From Tenacibaculum soleae (lineage in GTDB: Bacteria > Bacteroidota > Bacteroidia > Flavobacteriales > Flavobacteriaceae): 64,000 bases of DNA. A model generated the notes under the pieces. That model was not told the DNA's origin, did no database searches, and saw only the letters and a program-made list of their open reading frames with translations. The translations under genes were made by a program, and so were the position numbers. How positions within the stretch are numbered: position 1 is the first letter of the stretch; every line of letters begins with the position of its first letter. Positions 45,316-54,665 of the stretch are shown here, in pieces. The stretch is from the NCBI RefSeq assembly GCF_001693415.1, contig NZ_MAKX01000024.1:1-64000 (forward strand), in the 5' to 3' direction.

Positions 45316-45750
45316 ATGAAAAAACTATTTTTTATAGCAACGTTATTTCTTTCTGTTGCTTCGTATTCACAAATTGAATTTATTGAAACAGCAAAGATTG
45401 AAATTGTTGGTAGAGTAGAGTTTGTTTACCTAGAAAAATTAGGAGACGAAGCTTATAACTTATTTTACAAGAATATTAATAACCCTATTAATGAATATGT
45501 GTCTTTTACATTTAAAAATGTAGACAATGATGCAGATAAGCTACATGAAATTATGACAAGAGGTTTTTCTGAAGCAGCAGGACATAAGTACCAAATAAAA
45601 GCAAATGGAGATGTAGTTTATTTAAAATATGAAAGAGATGAGGGAGAAATTAAATTACAAATTGAACAATATGTAAGTAGAGATCCAGACGTTCTTACTG
45701 AGTCTAAATTATTAACATTAGAAGAAATTAATAAGTTATTTAGAAAATAA
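45316..45750 (+). CDS. Exported protein of unknown function
   Basis: A 144-residue exported protein with a clean signal peptide (LFLSVASYSQ, residues 1-18). The mature part alternates strands and helices: IEFIETAKIEIVGRVEFVYLEK, ISFTFKNVDNDADKLHEIM, VVYLKYERDEGEIKLQIEQY, LTLEEINKLF (each quoted in pieces). I do not recognise the family. It is a single gene with its own ATG after a 124-bp spacer and is closed by a bidirectional hairpin shared with the M1 peptidase gene. Confidence 0.75.
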   Translation: MKKLFFIATLFLSVASYSQIEFIETAKIEIVGRVEFVYLEKLGDEAYNLFYKNINNPINEYVSFTFKNVDNDADKLHEIMTRGFSEAAGHKYQIKANGDVVYLKYERDEGEIKLQIEQYVSRDPDVLTESKLLTLEEINKLFRK

Positions 45751-45777
45751 TAAAACCAACAAAATTTATATATAAAT

Positions 45778-45807
45778 AAAAACCCGCTTTTTACAGCGGG
45801 TTTTTTT
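45778..45807. terminator. Bidirectional terminator
   Basis: AAAACCCGCT and AGCGGGTTTT form a GC-rich stem with a short loop, flanked by A and T runs. Confidence 0.85.
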
Positions 45808-45828
45808 TATATAAACGAGTATAATTTA

Positions 45829-48066
45829 TTAATTTCTTACTTTACTCTTAAACTTATCAAACTTATTTGTTGTTTTCTTAGGCCAACTATTGTTTGCTGT
45901 ATCTATATCCGCAGTTTCTAAATCTGGATCAACAACAATACTTTTAACTTCTTTTTGTGAAGTAAAAACTCTAAATACTTTGGCATCATTTTTCATCCAA
46001 ATTTGAGCAGGGAAAGTTTCACGCTTTTTGGTACCATCAACATAAGTTAATTCTACAATAATTGGCATTGGTAAACCTCCTGGCTTTTCAAATTCAACTT
46101 GATACATGTATTTAGGAATTTCTTTTAAATTAGCCTTTTTATCAGCAGATAACCCATCAACATATTTTTTTACTCCAGATGCATTCGCATTTTCTTTTTT
46201 ATCCGTTAAATAAACTAACTCTCCTAAAGAATCAAAATAAGCTTTAGCTCTTGGATTTGTTTTAATTATTTCTTTTACTCTATCAGATTTTTTATCTGTA
46301 AGATATAAAGGTTTAACTTCTTTTATTCCGATATCTGAATAATCAGTTGTGTAAAACCATCCTCTCCAAAACCAGTCTAAATCCATTCCAGAAGCATCTT
46401 CCATGGTTCTAAAAAAATCAGCTGGAGTAGGATGTTTAAACATCCATCTTTTAGCGTACGTTCTAAAAGCGTAGTCAAATAATTCTGGTCCCATAATTGT
46501 TGTACGTAACATGTATAAACCAGCTGCGGGTTTAGTATAGGCATTAGGACCAAAGTTTTTTACATAATCCCCTTGCGACATGATCGGGCTTAATTTACTT
46601 TGATCTAAACTCATATACCTTACAATATCCTTAGGTAGGTTACCAGTATTAAAGTTTGGATCATAATCTAATTCTGCTAAAATTTCAACAAATGAGTTTA
46701 AACCTTCATCCATCCATGTCCATTGACGTTCATCAGAATTTACAATCATAGGAAAAAAGTTGTGCCCTACTTCATGTGTAATTACACCAATCATTCCGTT
46801 TTTTACTCTATCAGAGTATGTCCCATCAGGATTTGGTCTTCCATAATTAAAACAAATCATAGGGTATTCCATACCTTGTCTTTTAGCATGTACAGAAATT
46901 GCTTTTGAGTATGGGTAATCGAATGTCATTTTAGAATATTCCTCTAATGTGTTAGCAACAACTCTTGTTGAGTGTTCTTCCCATAATGGATTTCCTTCTT
47001 TAGGGTATAGTGAAACAGCCATAATGTTTTTACCATTAATTTTAACAGCCATTGCATCCCAAATATACTTTCTAGATGAAGCAAACGCATAATCACGTAC
47101 ATTATTTGCTTTAAAGTGCCATGTTTTTGTTTTTGATGAACGTCCTTTTTCAGCTTTTTCAGCTTCTTCTTGTGTTACTATAAAAACAGGGTCTTTATAC
47201 GATTTTCTAGCTTTTTCCCAGCGTTTACGTTGTTCTTTAGTTAAAACATCTTTTTCGTTTTGTAATTCACCAGTTGCATCAACAATATGATCAGCAGGTA
47301 CTGTTAATTTAACATCATAATCTCCAAATTCTAAAGCCCATTCACTACGACCCCAAAATTGCATGTTTTGCCATCCCTCTACGTTATCATAGACAGCTAA
47401 ACGAGGAAAGAATTGAGCGATTGTATAGTTTTTATTTCCATCAGGAAATAATTCAAAACCAGAACGACCACCATCATCAACAGAGTTATTGATTAAATAA
47501 TTCCATTTAATACTAAATTTAAAAACCTCACCAGGTGCAAGTGCTTTAGGTAGGTTAATACGCATCATTGTACGGTTAATAGTGTGAGATAAATCAGTAC
47601 CATCAGCGTTTTTTACTTCTTCTATTTTGTAACCAAAATCTTTTGGTTTTCCCATGTTGTCGGTAACAAATTTTTCAGGTGTTTGAAAACCGTTAGCTCC
47701 TTTAGACTCTGCTAATGGAGTTTTAGAGTCAGGAGCACGCATGTTCTGATCTAACTGCACCCACAAGTAGTCTAACTGATCATTAGAGTTATTATGATAT
47801 GTAATAGTCTCATCACCATATAATTTATTTGAAGCTTCATCTAAACGTAAATCCATTACATAATCAACTTTTTGTTGCGTATATGCATGACCAGGTGCAC
47901 CAGAAGCGGTATGTTGATCGTTAGGAGTAGCTAATACATCTTTTAACTGACGAAACTTGTTTTGATCGATGTGACCTTTTTGTGGCTCATTTTTTGGTAC
48001 TTCTTGTGCAAAAATAGATGCAGATACAAAAAGAGCTGAAAATAGTAGTGTTGAGTACTTTCTCAT
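45829..48066 (-). CDS. M1 family metallopeptidase, tandem copy 1
   Basis: A 745-residue exported zinc peptidase; signal peptide residues 1-20 (SASIFAQ). The zinc site is ITHEVGHNFFP with the third ligand Glu 18 residues further on in WMDEGLNSFVE, exactly the M1 HExxH-x18-E spacing. The exopeptidase GxMEN loop is replaced by GMEYPMICF, as in a Bacteroidota branch of M1. The C-terminal part carries LDWFWRGWFYTTDYSDIG and a basic tail. It is about 60% similar by eye to the next gene (706 residues), which lies 168 bp upstream, and it has an extra segment of about 35 residues near residue 600 (YLTDKKENANASG). It probably acts in the periplasm or at the surface on peptides. Confidence 0.93.
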   Translation of the reverse strand: MRKYSTLLFSALFVSASIFAQEVPKNEPQKGHIDQNKFRQLKDVLATPNDQHTASGAPGHAYTQQKVDYVMDLRLDEASNKLYGDETITYHNNSNDQLDYLWVQLDQNMRAPDSKTPLAESKGANGFQTPEKFVTDNMGKPKDFGYKIEEVKNADGTDLSHTINRTMMRINLPKALAPGEVFKFSIKWNYLINNSVDDGGRSGFELFPDGNKNYTIAQFFPRLAVYDNVEGWQNMQFWGRSEWALEFGDYDVKLTVPADHIVDATGELQNEKDVLTKEQRKRWEKARKSYKDPVFIVTQEEAEKAEKGRSSKTKTWHFKANNVRDYAFASSRKYIWDAMAVKINGKNIMAVSLYPKEGNPLWEEHSTRVVANTLEEYSKMTFDYPYSKAISVHAKRQGMEYPMICFNYGRPNPDGTYSDRVKNGMIGVITHEVGHNFFPMIVNSDERQWTWMDEGLNSFVEILAELDYDPNFNTGNLPKDIVRYMSLDQSKLSPIMSQGDYVKNFGPNAYTKPAAGLYMLRTTIMGPELFDYAFRTYAKRWMFKHPTPADFFRTMEDASGMDLDWFWRGWFYTTDYSDIGIKEVKPLYLTDKKSDRVKEIIKTNPRAKAYFDSLGELVYLTDKKENANASGVKKYVDGLSADKKANLKEIPKYMYQVEFEKPGGLPMPIIVELTYVDGTKKRETFPAQIWMKNDAKVFRVFTSQKEVKSIVVDPDLETADIDTANNSWPKKTTNKFDKFKSKVRN

Positions 48067-48185
48067 TGTTTGTTTAATTGAGTTTTATAATATTTGGAAA
48101 GTTACTAAATTTTGTGAAAGAGAGAAGATGATTTGTTAAAGTTTTAACAAATCTTTATCTTTTTTAGTTAAATATGTAAACAAAA

Positions 48186-48213
48186 AAAGCGACACAGTTT
48201 TTTTGTGTCGCTT
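48186..48213 (-). terminator. Terminator after the second M1 gene
   Basis: GCGACACA and TGTGTCGC pair with extra A-T pairs; a run of A on the plus strand gives the T tract on the minus strand. It separates the two M1 genes. Confidence 0.75.
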
Positions 48214-48234
48214 ATATTTTTCGATAAAAGAAGA

Positions 48235-50355
48235 TTATCCTTTTACTTTACGCTTGAATTTGTCAAATTTAGTTGCTCTTTTTTTAGGCCAGCTATTATT
48301 CGAGGTATCTACATCGGCAGTCTCTAAATCAGGATCAATAGTTATGTTTTGTATTTGTTTTGATGAAGAAAACACTTTAGTTATCTCTTTGTCATTATAT
48401 CTCCATATTTGAGCTGGATATGTTTTTCTTTCTTTTGATCCGTCTTTATAAGTAAACTCAACAATAATAGGCATTACTAATCCACCTGGTTTATTGTAAG
48501 TAATTTCATAATGATATTTACTCTGTTTTTTAGAAAAACCTAATCCATTACTCGTATCTTCAATAAAGTTTACTGATGCATCTTTATTTTTAGTTGTATA
48601 GAATTTTTTAACACCTTTTACACCAATATCAGTAACATCGGTTGTGTAAAACCATCCTCTCCAAAACCAATCTAAATCCATTGCCGAGGCATCTTCCATC
48701 GATCTAAAGAAATCGGCAGGAGTAGGGTGTTTAAATTTCCATCTTTTGGCGTAAGTAGCAAAAGCATGATCAAATAATTCTTTACCCATTATGGTTTCTC
48801 TTAATATCCATAAGGCAGTAGCAGGTTTACCATAGGCATTGTTACCAAAACTATAAACATGATCTCCTTTAGACATAATTGGTGCAATTCTTGATTGATC
48901 ACCACTCATATACTTTACAATATTTTTCGGATACCCTCGTGTAATAGGAAAATCTTTATCGTAATCTAATTCAGCTAACATCTCCATATAAGAGTTTAAA
49001 CCTTCATCCATCCATGTCCATTGGCGTTCATCTGAATTTACAATCATCGGAAAAAAGTTATGACCAACTTCGTGAATGGTAACTTTAACCATTCTATATT
49101 TTATTCTGTCAGAATATCCTCCATCTGGAAGATCTGGTCTTCCTGGATTGAAACATATCTGTGGATATTCCATTCCCATTTGCCCATCAACAGAAATTGC
49201 TTTATGATATGGATAATCAAAAGTGTATCTAGAATACGTTTTTAACGTTTGTGCTACAGCTCTTGTAGAATGATCTCCGTATAATGGATTTGCTTCTTTT
49301 GAGTATAAAGATTCTGCCATTACGGTTTTACCGTTAATGTCAACAGCCATTGCATCAAAAATAAATTTTCGTGAAGTTGCAAAAGCATAATCTCTTACGT
49401 TTTCGGCATAAAATTTCCAAGTTTTTGTTTTTTTAGAACGATTTTTCTCAATTTTTTCAGCCTCTTTTTGAGTTCTAATAATCACTGGATTATCAAACGT
49501 TTTTTTAGCTTTTTCAATTCTTTTTAATTCAGTTTTAGAAAAAACATCTTTAGGGTTTTGTAAAACTCCAGTTGCACCTAACATATGATCGGCCGGTACG
49601 GTTATATTTACGTTAAAGTCTCCAAATTCTAAAGCAAATTCACTTCTTCCCCAAAACTGATCGTTTTGCCATCCTTCTACATTATCATACACACACATAC
49701 GAGGATAAAATTGTGCGATTACATAATTGTTGTTTCCATCTTTAGGAAAATGTTCGTAACCAGATCTTCCTCCTTGGGTTCTGTGGTTATTGATGTTATA
49801 CCACCAAGAAATATTAAATTTAAATGTTGCGCCAGATGCTAATGGTTGCGCTAAATTAATACGCATCATTGTTTGATTAATGGTATATGATAATTTACTT
49901 CCGTCTGTATTAGTTACGCTCGTAATTTTAAAGCCACCATCAAAAGCCTTTTCAGGGAAAGCTCTATCATAAAAACGTTTTGGTAATTTTTTACGAATTT
50001 TTGTTGGAGCAATATCTGGTGTTTTAGAATCTGCTGCACGCATGTTTTGATCTAATTGTACCCATAAATAGGTTAGTTCATCAACAGAGTTGTTGTGATA
50101 AGTAATTGTTTCGTTACCAGATATACTACGTTTATCGTCATTTAGAACAATATCCATCGTGTAGTCAACTTTTTGTTGGGTATAATCTTTCCCAGGAGCC
50201 CCAGAAGCTGTGTGCTGGTTATTTGGTGTTGGTAGTTCTTGTTTTAATTGTCGAAATTTGTTTTGATTCGTGTGTCCTTCTTTAGTAATTTGTTGAGCAA
50301 AGGCAGAGGTTGCTATTAAGAAAAGAGAAAAAACGAATAAAATAGTTTTTTTCAT
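48235..50355 (-). CDS. M1 family metallopeptidase, tandem copy 2
   Basis: A 706-residue exported zinc peptidase, paralog of the preceding gene, with signal peptide residues 1-20 (ATSAFAQ). The zinc site is TIHEVGHNFFP with the third ligand Glu in WMDEGLNSYME, and GMEYPQICF stands for the GxMEN loop. The C-terminal signature LDWFWRGWFYTTDVTDIG is shared. The two proteins have the same order of conserved blocks throughout (GNETITYHNNSVDELTYLWVQLDQNMRA type), so a local duplication is clear. It is closed by its own terminator, so the copies are separate units. Confidence 0.93.
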   Translation of the reverse strand: MKKTILFVFSLFLIATSAFAQQITKEGHTNQNKFRQLKQELPTPNNQHTASGAPGKDYTQQKVDYTMDIVLNDDKRSISGNETITYHNNSVDELTYLWVQLDQNMRAADSKTPDIAPTKIRKKLPKRFYDRAFPEKAFDGGFKITSVTNTDGSKLSYTINQTMMRINLAQPLASGATFKFNISWWYNINNHRTQGGRSGYEHFPKDGNNNYVIAQFYPRMCVYDNVEGWQNDQFWGRSEFALEFGDFNVNITVPADHMLGATGVLQNPKDVFSKTELKRIEKAKKTFDNPVIIRTQKEAEKIEKNRSKKTKTWKFYAENVRDYAFATSRKFIFDAMAVDINGKTVMAESLYSKEANPLYGDHSTRAVAQTLKTYSRYTFDYPYHKAISVDGQMGMEYPQICFNPGRPDLPDGGYSDRIKYRMVKVTIHEVGHNFFPMIVNSDERQWTWMDEGLNSYMEMLAELDYDKDFPITRGYPKNIVKYMSGDQSRIAPIMSKGDHVYSFGNNAYGKPATALWILRETIMGKELFDHAFATYAKRWKFKHPTPADFFRSMEDASAMDLDWFWRGWFYTTDVTDIGVKGVKKFYTTKNKDASVNFIEDTSNGLGFSKKQSKYHYEITYNKPGGLVMPIIVEFTYKDGSKERKTYPAQIWRYNDKEITKVFSSSKQIQNITIDPDLETADVDTSNNSWPKKRATKFDKFKRKVKG

Positions 50356-50422
50356 TATGTATAAAGTTGTTGTTAAATAGGTTTTAAATGTAAGGATAAG
50401 ATGTTGCTTTTGTTAATAAATG

Positions 50423-50914
50423 TTAAAATTTTAACAAACCTTTATCATTTTTTTTATCTAAAAATAGGCTTTTACGAGTTTTTTTTATTGAAGCCTTAAT
50501 TAAGTTTTGTTGTTCTGGAAAATGGTTTATTAAAACATCATTTTTTATTTCAAGAGTATTTAAACTAGCAACGTTTTCTATTTCTAAATAAAAATATACT
50601 ATATCTCCATCGTATTCTTTTCCTATAAAACGATATTCTACTTTTTTATTATTGATGTTAACTTTAAAATGTTTTTTTAAATAAGTTATAAAGAGTTCAT
50701 CTACTTTTTTTAACTCATTTTTTGTAGTTAGTTGTAGGTTAACATTATAATCTTCATTTATAGCCTTTTCAATATCATCCATAAAAACATTCATAATCAT
50801 TTGTACAGATTGTGTTGTTTCTTTGTATGCTATTTCAGTTAATGAAATGTAATATTTATGAAGACTAAATGAAAAGAGTGGAAGTATAAATAAAAGTAGA
50901 ATTAATTTTCTCAT
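50423..50914 (-). CDS. DUF6702 family exported protein
   Basis: A 163-residue protein with a hydrophobic N-terminus (LILLLFILPLFSFS) that serves as signal peptide. The mature protein has HKYYISLTEIAYKETTQSVQ near the start and two conserved blocks, IMNVFMDDIEKAINEDY and IVYFYLEIENVASLNTLEI, which match the DUF6702 family that I know next to M1 peptidases in flavobacteria. No catalytic residues can be assigned. It is on the same strand as, and 33 bp downstream of, the three CarboxypepD_reg-like genes. Confidence 0.82.
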   Translation of the reverse strand: MRKLILLLFILPLFSFSLHKYYISLTEIAYKETTQSVQMIMNVFMDDIEKAINEDYNVNLQLTTKNELKKVDELFITYLKKHFKVNINNKKVEYRFIGKEYDGDIVYFYLEIENVASLNTLEIKNDVLINHFPEQQNLIKASIKKTRKSLFLDKKNDKGLLKF

Positions 50915-50947
50915 AATTTTTAAATAACCAATTATTGCGCCAAAATA

Positions 50948-51739
50948 CTAATTATAATCGCTTGAATATAATTTTTTAAATGCTTCAGATTTATTTTTCA
51001 AGAAAAGAATCATGTTTATTTCACTTGAGTTATAAATTTGATTAAATTTTTTGTCATTGTTACAAAAATAAATGAACTTATAAACGTCAGATTCATTAAT
51101 ATTGTACTCTTTTACTATATGTTTTGAGTAGGTATTTTTTATTTTAGTTACTTTTATTTCTAAACTTTCAATTGTTTTCAATTTTCGAAGTTTTGTTATT
51201 CTTCCCGAAATACTGTTTAATATATAGTCTATAGAAACTGAGGTTAACCCTATTGGATGACTACCTCCCATAGCTGTATGTAACTTTCTTTCTGCAGGAG
51301 TCATTATTTTTGAACCGGCAAATGGTAGTTTTAATGTTTTTGCATTAATTTCTTTTTCGGTTTTAATGTTTTTACTATCAGAAGTTAAGTAGCCTAATAA
51401 ATTATTTTTTTTTAAGTTCACTTCATCTAACTCATAAGCTATTTTTAATAAATTAAAAGTATTTTTGTGTATGCTAAAATGATTTTCGGTTACTTTAAAA
51501 ATTGTTGTTTTATAGCCGACAAATGATATTTGCATAGCATCATTTTTTTTAGCTAAAATTCTAAATTCACCACTTTCATTGGTGAAAGTACCTTGTTTTG
51601 TAGATAAATTTATTACGTGCGCATTGTAAACCGCTCCAACTTTATCTTTAACATTAGCATATAAAAATTTTCGATGTTTTTGAGCAAACATCGTTAAAAA
51701 TGAAAATAAAAAAATAAAAAAGAGTAATTGTTTTATCAT
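50948..51739 (-). CDS. CarboxypepD_reg-like exported protein, paralog 3
   Basis: A 263-residue exported protein; signal peptide residues 1-19 (LTMFAQ). A CarboxypepD_reg-like beta-sandwich at about residues 25-105 has VYNAHVINLSTKQGTFTNE and GEFRILAKKNDAMQISFVGY, the pattern used to present outer-membrane proteins in Bacteroidota. The middle differs from the paralogs; the C-terminal end keeps a helix with YKFIYFCNNDKKFNQIY, which parallels the other two copies. No TonB plug or barrel is present, so it is not a receptor. Its ATG overlaps the stop of paralog 2 by 4 bp, a typical coupled pair. Confidence 0.85.
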   Translation of the reverse strand: MIKQLLFFIFLFSFLTMFAQKHRKFLYANVKDKVGAVYNAHVINLSTKQGTFTNESGEFRILAKKNDAMQISFVGYKTTIFKVTENHFSIHKNTFNLLKIAYELDEVNLKKNNLLGYLTSDSKNIKTEKEINAKTLKLPFAGSKIMTPAERKLHTAMGGSHPIGLTSVSIDYILNSISGRITKLRKLKTIESLEIKVTKIKNTYSKHIVKEYNINESDVYKFIYFCNNDKKFNQIYNSSEINMILFLKNKSEAFKKLYSSDYN

Positions 51740-52551
51740 TCGGGTAAATTTATAATATTTAAATAACTTTTACTTTCTTGTTTTAATATTTTTATTACCA
51801 ATAATACGTTTCCTTTTTTATAAAGGTTTTCTATATCTAACGGATTGCAATATTCTAAAAAGTGATAATATTTTTCTTTTGGGATTTTTAAATCTACAAA
51901 AAAGAATTTTTCACCAAATTCTGAAATTAACATTTTAGGAAATGCTTCTTTAAATTTAATTTCTTTTCTTAATCTTCTTTTTGCGGCACCATATTGATCA
52001 ATGCCTTCAGTATAACCGACACCAATCCCTCCAAATTTAGCAGTAGGATCGGTTTGTTTTTGCATGTTTGGAGCTTTAGAGAGATCAATGGCATCAATTT
52101 GGCTAATAACCTTTTCTTCAAAATTTATCATTGAAAAATCTAAAGCACTTTCTGATCTATCTTTTCCAATATTTTTAGGTGTTTTTTTTGCGTCAATAGT
52201 TAAAGCTCCTATTAAATTGTGTTTTTTTAAAACTATTTCATTTAACTCAATAACTTCTTTTTTTAAGTGAATGGTATTTTCAAACATTCCGAAATGTTTT
52301 GTTACTACCTCAAAAACCGTAGTTTTATAACCCACAAAAGTTATTTGTAAAGAGTCGGTTGCTTTTGCTAAAATTCTAAATTTTCCTTCTTGATTGGAAA
52401 AAGTTCCTTGTTTTGTACTAAGGTTTATTATATGTGCATTGTATACAGCGCCTAGTTTATCTTTTAAAGTAGCATATAAAAAATTTCTTTTTTTTTGTGA
52501 AAAGACTTTAAAAGAAATGCAGATAAAAATTAAGGGTAGTAGTTTTTTCAT
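51736..52551 (-). CDS. CarboxypepD_reg-like exported protein, paralog 2
   Basis: A 271-residue exported protein with a signal peptide (residues 1-18, FKVFSQ) and the same beta-sandwich as paralog 3, here VYNAHIINLSTKQGTFSNQ and FRILAKATDSLQITFVGY. The two match closely over the first about 120 residues; the centre (QIDAIDLSKAPNMQKQ, GGIGVGYTEGIDQYGAAKRRL) differs. The C-terminal helix is YYHFLEYCNPLDIENLYKKG. Function unknown. It is the middle gene of the triplet, 4 bp after paralog 1 and overlapping paralog 3 by 4 bp. Confidence 0.85.
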   Translation of the reverse strand: MKKLLPLIFICISFKVFSQKKRNFLYATLKDKLGAVYNAHIINLSTKQGTFSNQEGKFRILAKATDSLQITFVGYKTTVFEVVTKHFGMFENTIHLKKEVIELNEIVLKKHNLIGALTIDAKKTPKNIGKDRSESALDFSMINFEEKVISQIDAIDLSKAPNMQKQTDPTAKFGGIGVGYTEGIDQYGAAKRRLRKEIKFKEAFPKMLISEFGEKFFFVDLKIPKEKYYHFLEYCNPLDIENLYKKGNVLLVIKILKQESKSYLNIINLPE

Positions 52552-52555
52552 ATAC

Positions 52556-53335
52556 TTATTTTTGAGTAAGACGTGTGTTTTCTTTATTTAAAAGAGATGA
52601 AGCGTTTTTACTGTTATCTAATAAAACCGTGGTAAGCTCTAAAAATTTATCTTTTTTATATAAATTAATAATGCCTTTTGTAATACAAAATTCTAAAAAC
52701 GGATTAATGTTTTCTTTTGTTATTTTTAATTGATTTATAAAAAAGCCATCAGTAAAGTGTTTTCTTATTTTGGCTATATTTTTATCCTCAGTTTGTAATT
52801 TTTTTAATATTTTTTTTTGTTTAGTTTTTCCGTTTAAAGTGTTTAAAAATCCAGTTAAGTTAACTGAAACGCCTGATTTAATACTGATTGCTTTTTCGTT
52901 GTTTGCTTTTTTTGCGTTTGCATAAGGTAGTTTTAATGTTTGTGCATTAACAAGAGGACCTTTATAAATAAGTATATCTTTATCTATCTCAAAAATTCCT
53001 TTCTTTTTTTTTAGAACAACTTCATCTAACATATAAGTTTTACTATCTAAATAAATATTGATTTGTATAGATTTTAAATTATCAGCAGTAATAATATGTT
53101 CTTTATACTCGACATTTAAATGAGAAATAATTAACACATCTCCTTTGGTAGCTAAAATTTCAAAAAAACCATCCTTGTTTGAAATAGTACCTAAATCAAG
53201 TTTAGTGTTAATGATATGTACATCTTGTATGGCTACACTGTCTAAATAAACAATACCTGTGATAATTTTAGGAGTAGTTTGTGCAGTAACTATTACGGTT
53301 ATCAAGTTGAATATTATAAATAAAATCTTCTTCAT
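52556..53335 (-). CDS. CarboxypepD_reg-like exported protein, paralog 1
   Basis: A 259-residue exported protein with a signal peptide (residues 1-18, IVTAQ). The beta-sandwich domain is more diverged than in the other two (GIVYLDSVAIQDVHIINTKLDLG, TISNKDGFFEILATKGDVL), and LVNAQTLKLPYANAKK parallels KEINAKTLKLPFAGSK of paralog 3. The C-terminal helix INPFLEFCITKGIINLYKKDK repeats the FxxFC pattern. It is the first gene of the triplet, and its promoter should lie in the 70 bp between it and the divergent pepE gene. Confidence 0.85.
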   Translation of the reverse strand: MKKILFIIFNLITVIVTAQTTPKIITGIVYLDSVAIQDVHIINTKLDLGTISNKDGFFEILATKGDVLIISHLNVEYKEHIITADNLKSIQINIYLDSKTYMLDEVVLKKKKGIFEIDKDILIYKGPLVNAQTLKLPYANAKKANNEKAISIKSGVSVNLTGFLNTLNGKTKQKKILKKLQTEDKNIAKIRKHFTDGFFINQLKITKENINPFLEFCITKGIINLYKKDKFLELTTVLLDNSKNASSLLNKENTRLTQK

Positions 53336-53405
53336 ATTACAAATAAACCACCTATTGGTCTTAAAAATGTTTTAAAAGGATGGTAAATTTTTGTTAATTT
53401 GATGT

Positions 53406-54113
53406 ATGAAAAAAATAATTATAGCCAGTACATCAACAATTCACGGAAGTGGATATTTAGAATATATATTGCCAACTCTTGCTACTTTTTTTAAAGAAGC
53501 TAATACTATTTTATTTATTCCGTACGCACGACCAGGCGGAATTAGTTATGACGAATACACAGCTATTGCTAAAAAAGCCTTTGCTACCATTGGTAAAGAT
53601 GTAAAAGGAATTCATGAATTTGAAAATCCGAAGGAAGCATTACAGCAAGCTGATGGAGTTTTTACTGGTGGAGGAAACACGTTTGAGCTGGTAAATCAAT
53701 TATATAAAAATAACGTAATCGATATTTTAAAAAAAACTATTGAAAAAGGTACTCCATATTTAGGAACCAGTGCAGGTAGTAATATTTGTGGTGTAACCAT
53801 GATGAATACTAATGATATGCCAATAGTGTATCCGCCAAGTTTTAAAACGCTGGGGCTTATTCCTTTTAACATTAATGCACATTATTTAGATCCTATCAAA
53901 GGATCTACGCATATGGGAGAGACTCGTGAAACTAGAATTAAAGAGTACCATGTATTTAACAAGACTTCAGTTTTAGGTTTACGTGAAGGAAGTTGGCTAG
54001 CAGTAAACGATAAGTCGATTGTATTAAAAGGAAATTTACCTGCACGACTATTTAAAAAAGATACAGCTCCTACAGAAATAGTAACTGAAACAGAAATAAG
54101 CACGTATTTTTAA
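53406..54113 (+). CDS. pepE: Dipeptidase E (S51 family)
   Basis: A 235-residue cytoplasmic peptidase that splits alpha-aspartyl dipeptides. The nucleophile is Ser in GTPYLGTSAGSNICG (about residue 122) and the catalytic His lies in FNINAHYLDP (about 160). The GVFTGGGNTFELVNQLYK block is also typical of S51. The length fits PepE (about 229-235). It is divergent from the CarboxypepD_reg-like triplet with a 70-bp gap. Confidence 0.93.
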   Translation: MKKIIIASTSTIHGSGYLEYILPTLATFFKEANTILFIPYARPGGISYDEYTAIAKKAFATIGKDVKGIHEFENPKEALQQADGVFTGGGNTFELVNQLYKNNVIDILKKTIEKGTPYLGTSAGSNICGVTMMNTNDMPIVYPPSFKTLGLIPFNINAHYLDPIKGSTHMGETRETRIKEYHVFNKTSVLGLREGSWLAVNDKSIVLKGNLPARLFKKDTAPTEIVTETEISTYF

Positions 54114-54174
54114 GTTGATAATTAAACTGTGGTTATTTTGTAAGTTTCTCTAAAATTATTAAAATCAATTTTTT

Positions 54175-54496
54175 ATGAAAAATAATTTATTGATAATTAT
54201 TGCTTTTTGTGTTTCTTTAACAGCATTTTCTCAATTTGATTATAATGTAAGTAAAGAGTAATGGTACTGCTGTGCAGGATTTAAATTTAAAAGAAGATTG
54301 AAGTCAATCAGGTAGTTTCCGACAATATAATAAAGATAGTTTAAATTGGTATGTGCATTATTACAGCGCTAAGCAAGCTACACCAAATGGAACCGAATAT
54401 TTTTCACGAATAACTTTTTATGACATTAATAAAAAAAGGTATAAATGGATTGGCGAATGGGTAGATAAAACAGGAAAAGTAGTTTTTCCTTTTTAG
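54175..54496 (+). pseudogene. Decayed small exported protein gene (frameshift plus stop)
   Basis: An ATG at 54175 opens a good signal peptide (MKNNLLIIIAFCVSLTAFSQ) and FDYNVSKE, then hits TAA at 54256-54258. One frame away the protein continues as SNGTAVQDLNLKED, meets TGA where Trp is expected (TGG to TGA), and goes on as SQSGSFRQYNKDSLNWYVHY to KTGKVVFPF and a TAG at 54494-54496. Removing one base in aaagagt restores the first join, so a one-base insertion plus one nonsense change explain the break. The restored protein would be about 107 residues. Its family is unknown to me. A sequencing error could account for one lesion but hardly both. Confidence 0.7.
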
Positions 54497-54516
54497 AAAA
54501 TATCCTGTGTTAAATG

Positions 54517-54549
54517 AAAAAAGAGAGAATAAATATTCTCTCTTTTTTT
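54517..54549. terminator. Terminator after the decayed gene
   Basis: AAAAAAGAGAGAAT and ATTCTCTCTTTTTT form a perfect stem around AAAT, followed by T; it could serve pepE if the decayed gene is transcribed with it. Confidence 0.8.
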
Positions 54550-54665
54550 ATAATATATTTCCCCCAAAATATATTACATGTGTGTTATATTGCTAATTTA
54601 TAGGTTTTTAATTGTTTTAAATTGTAAAAAATCGTAATCCTACAAAATTAATAGGTTTTGTTAAT

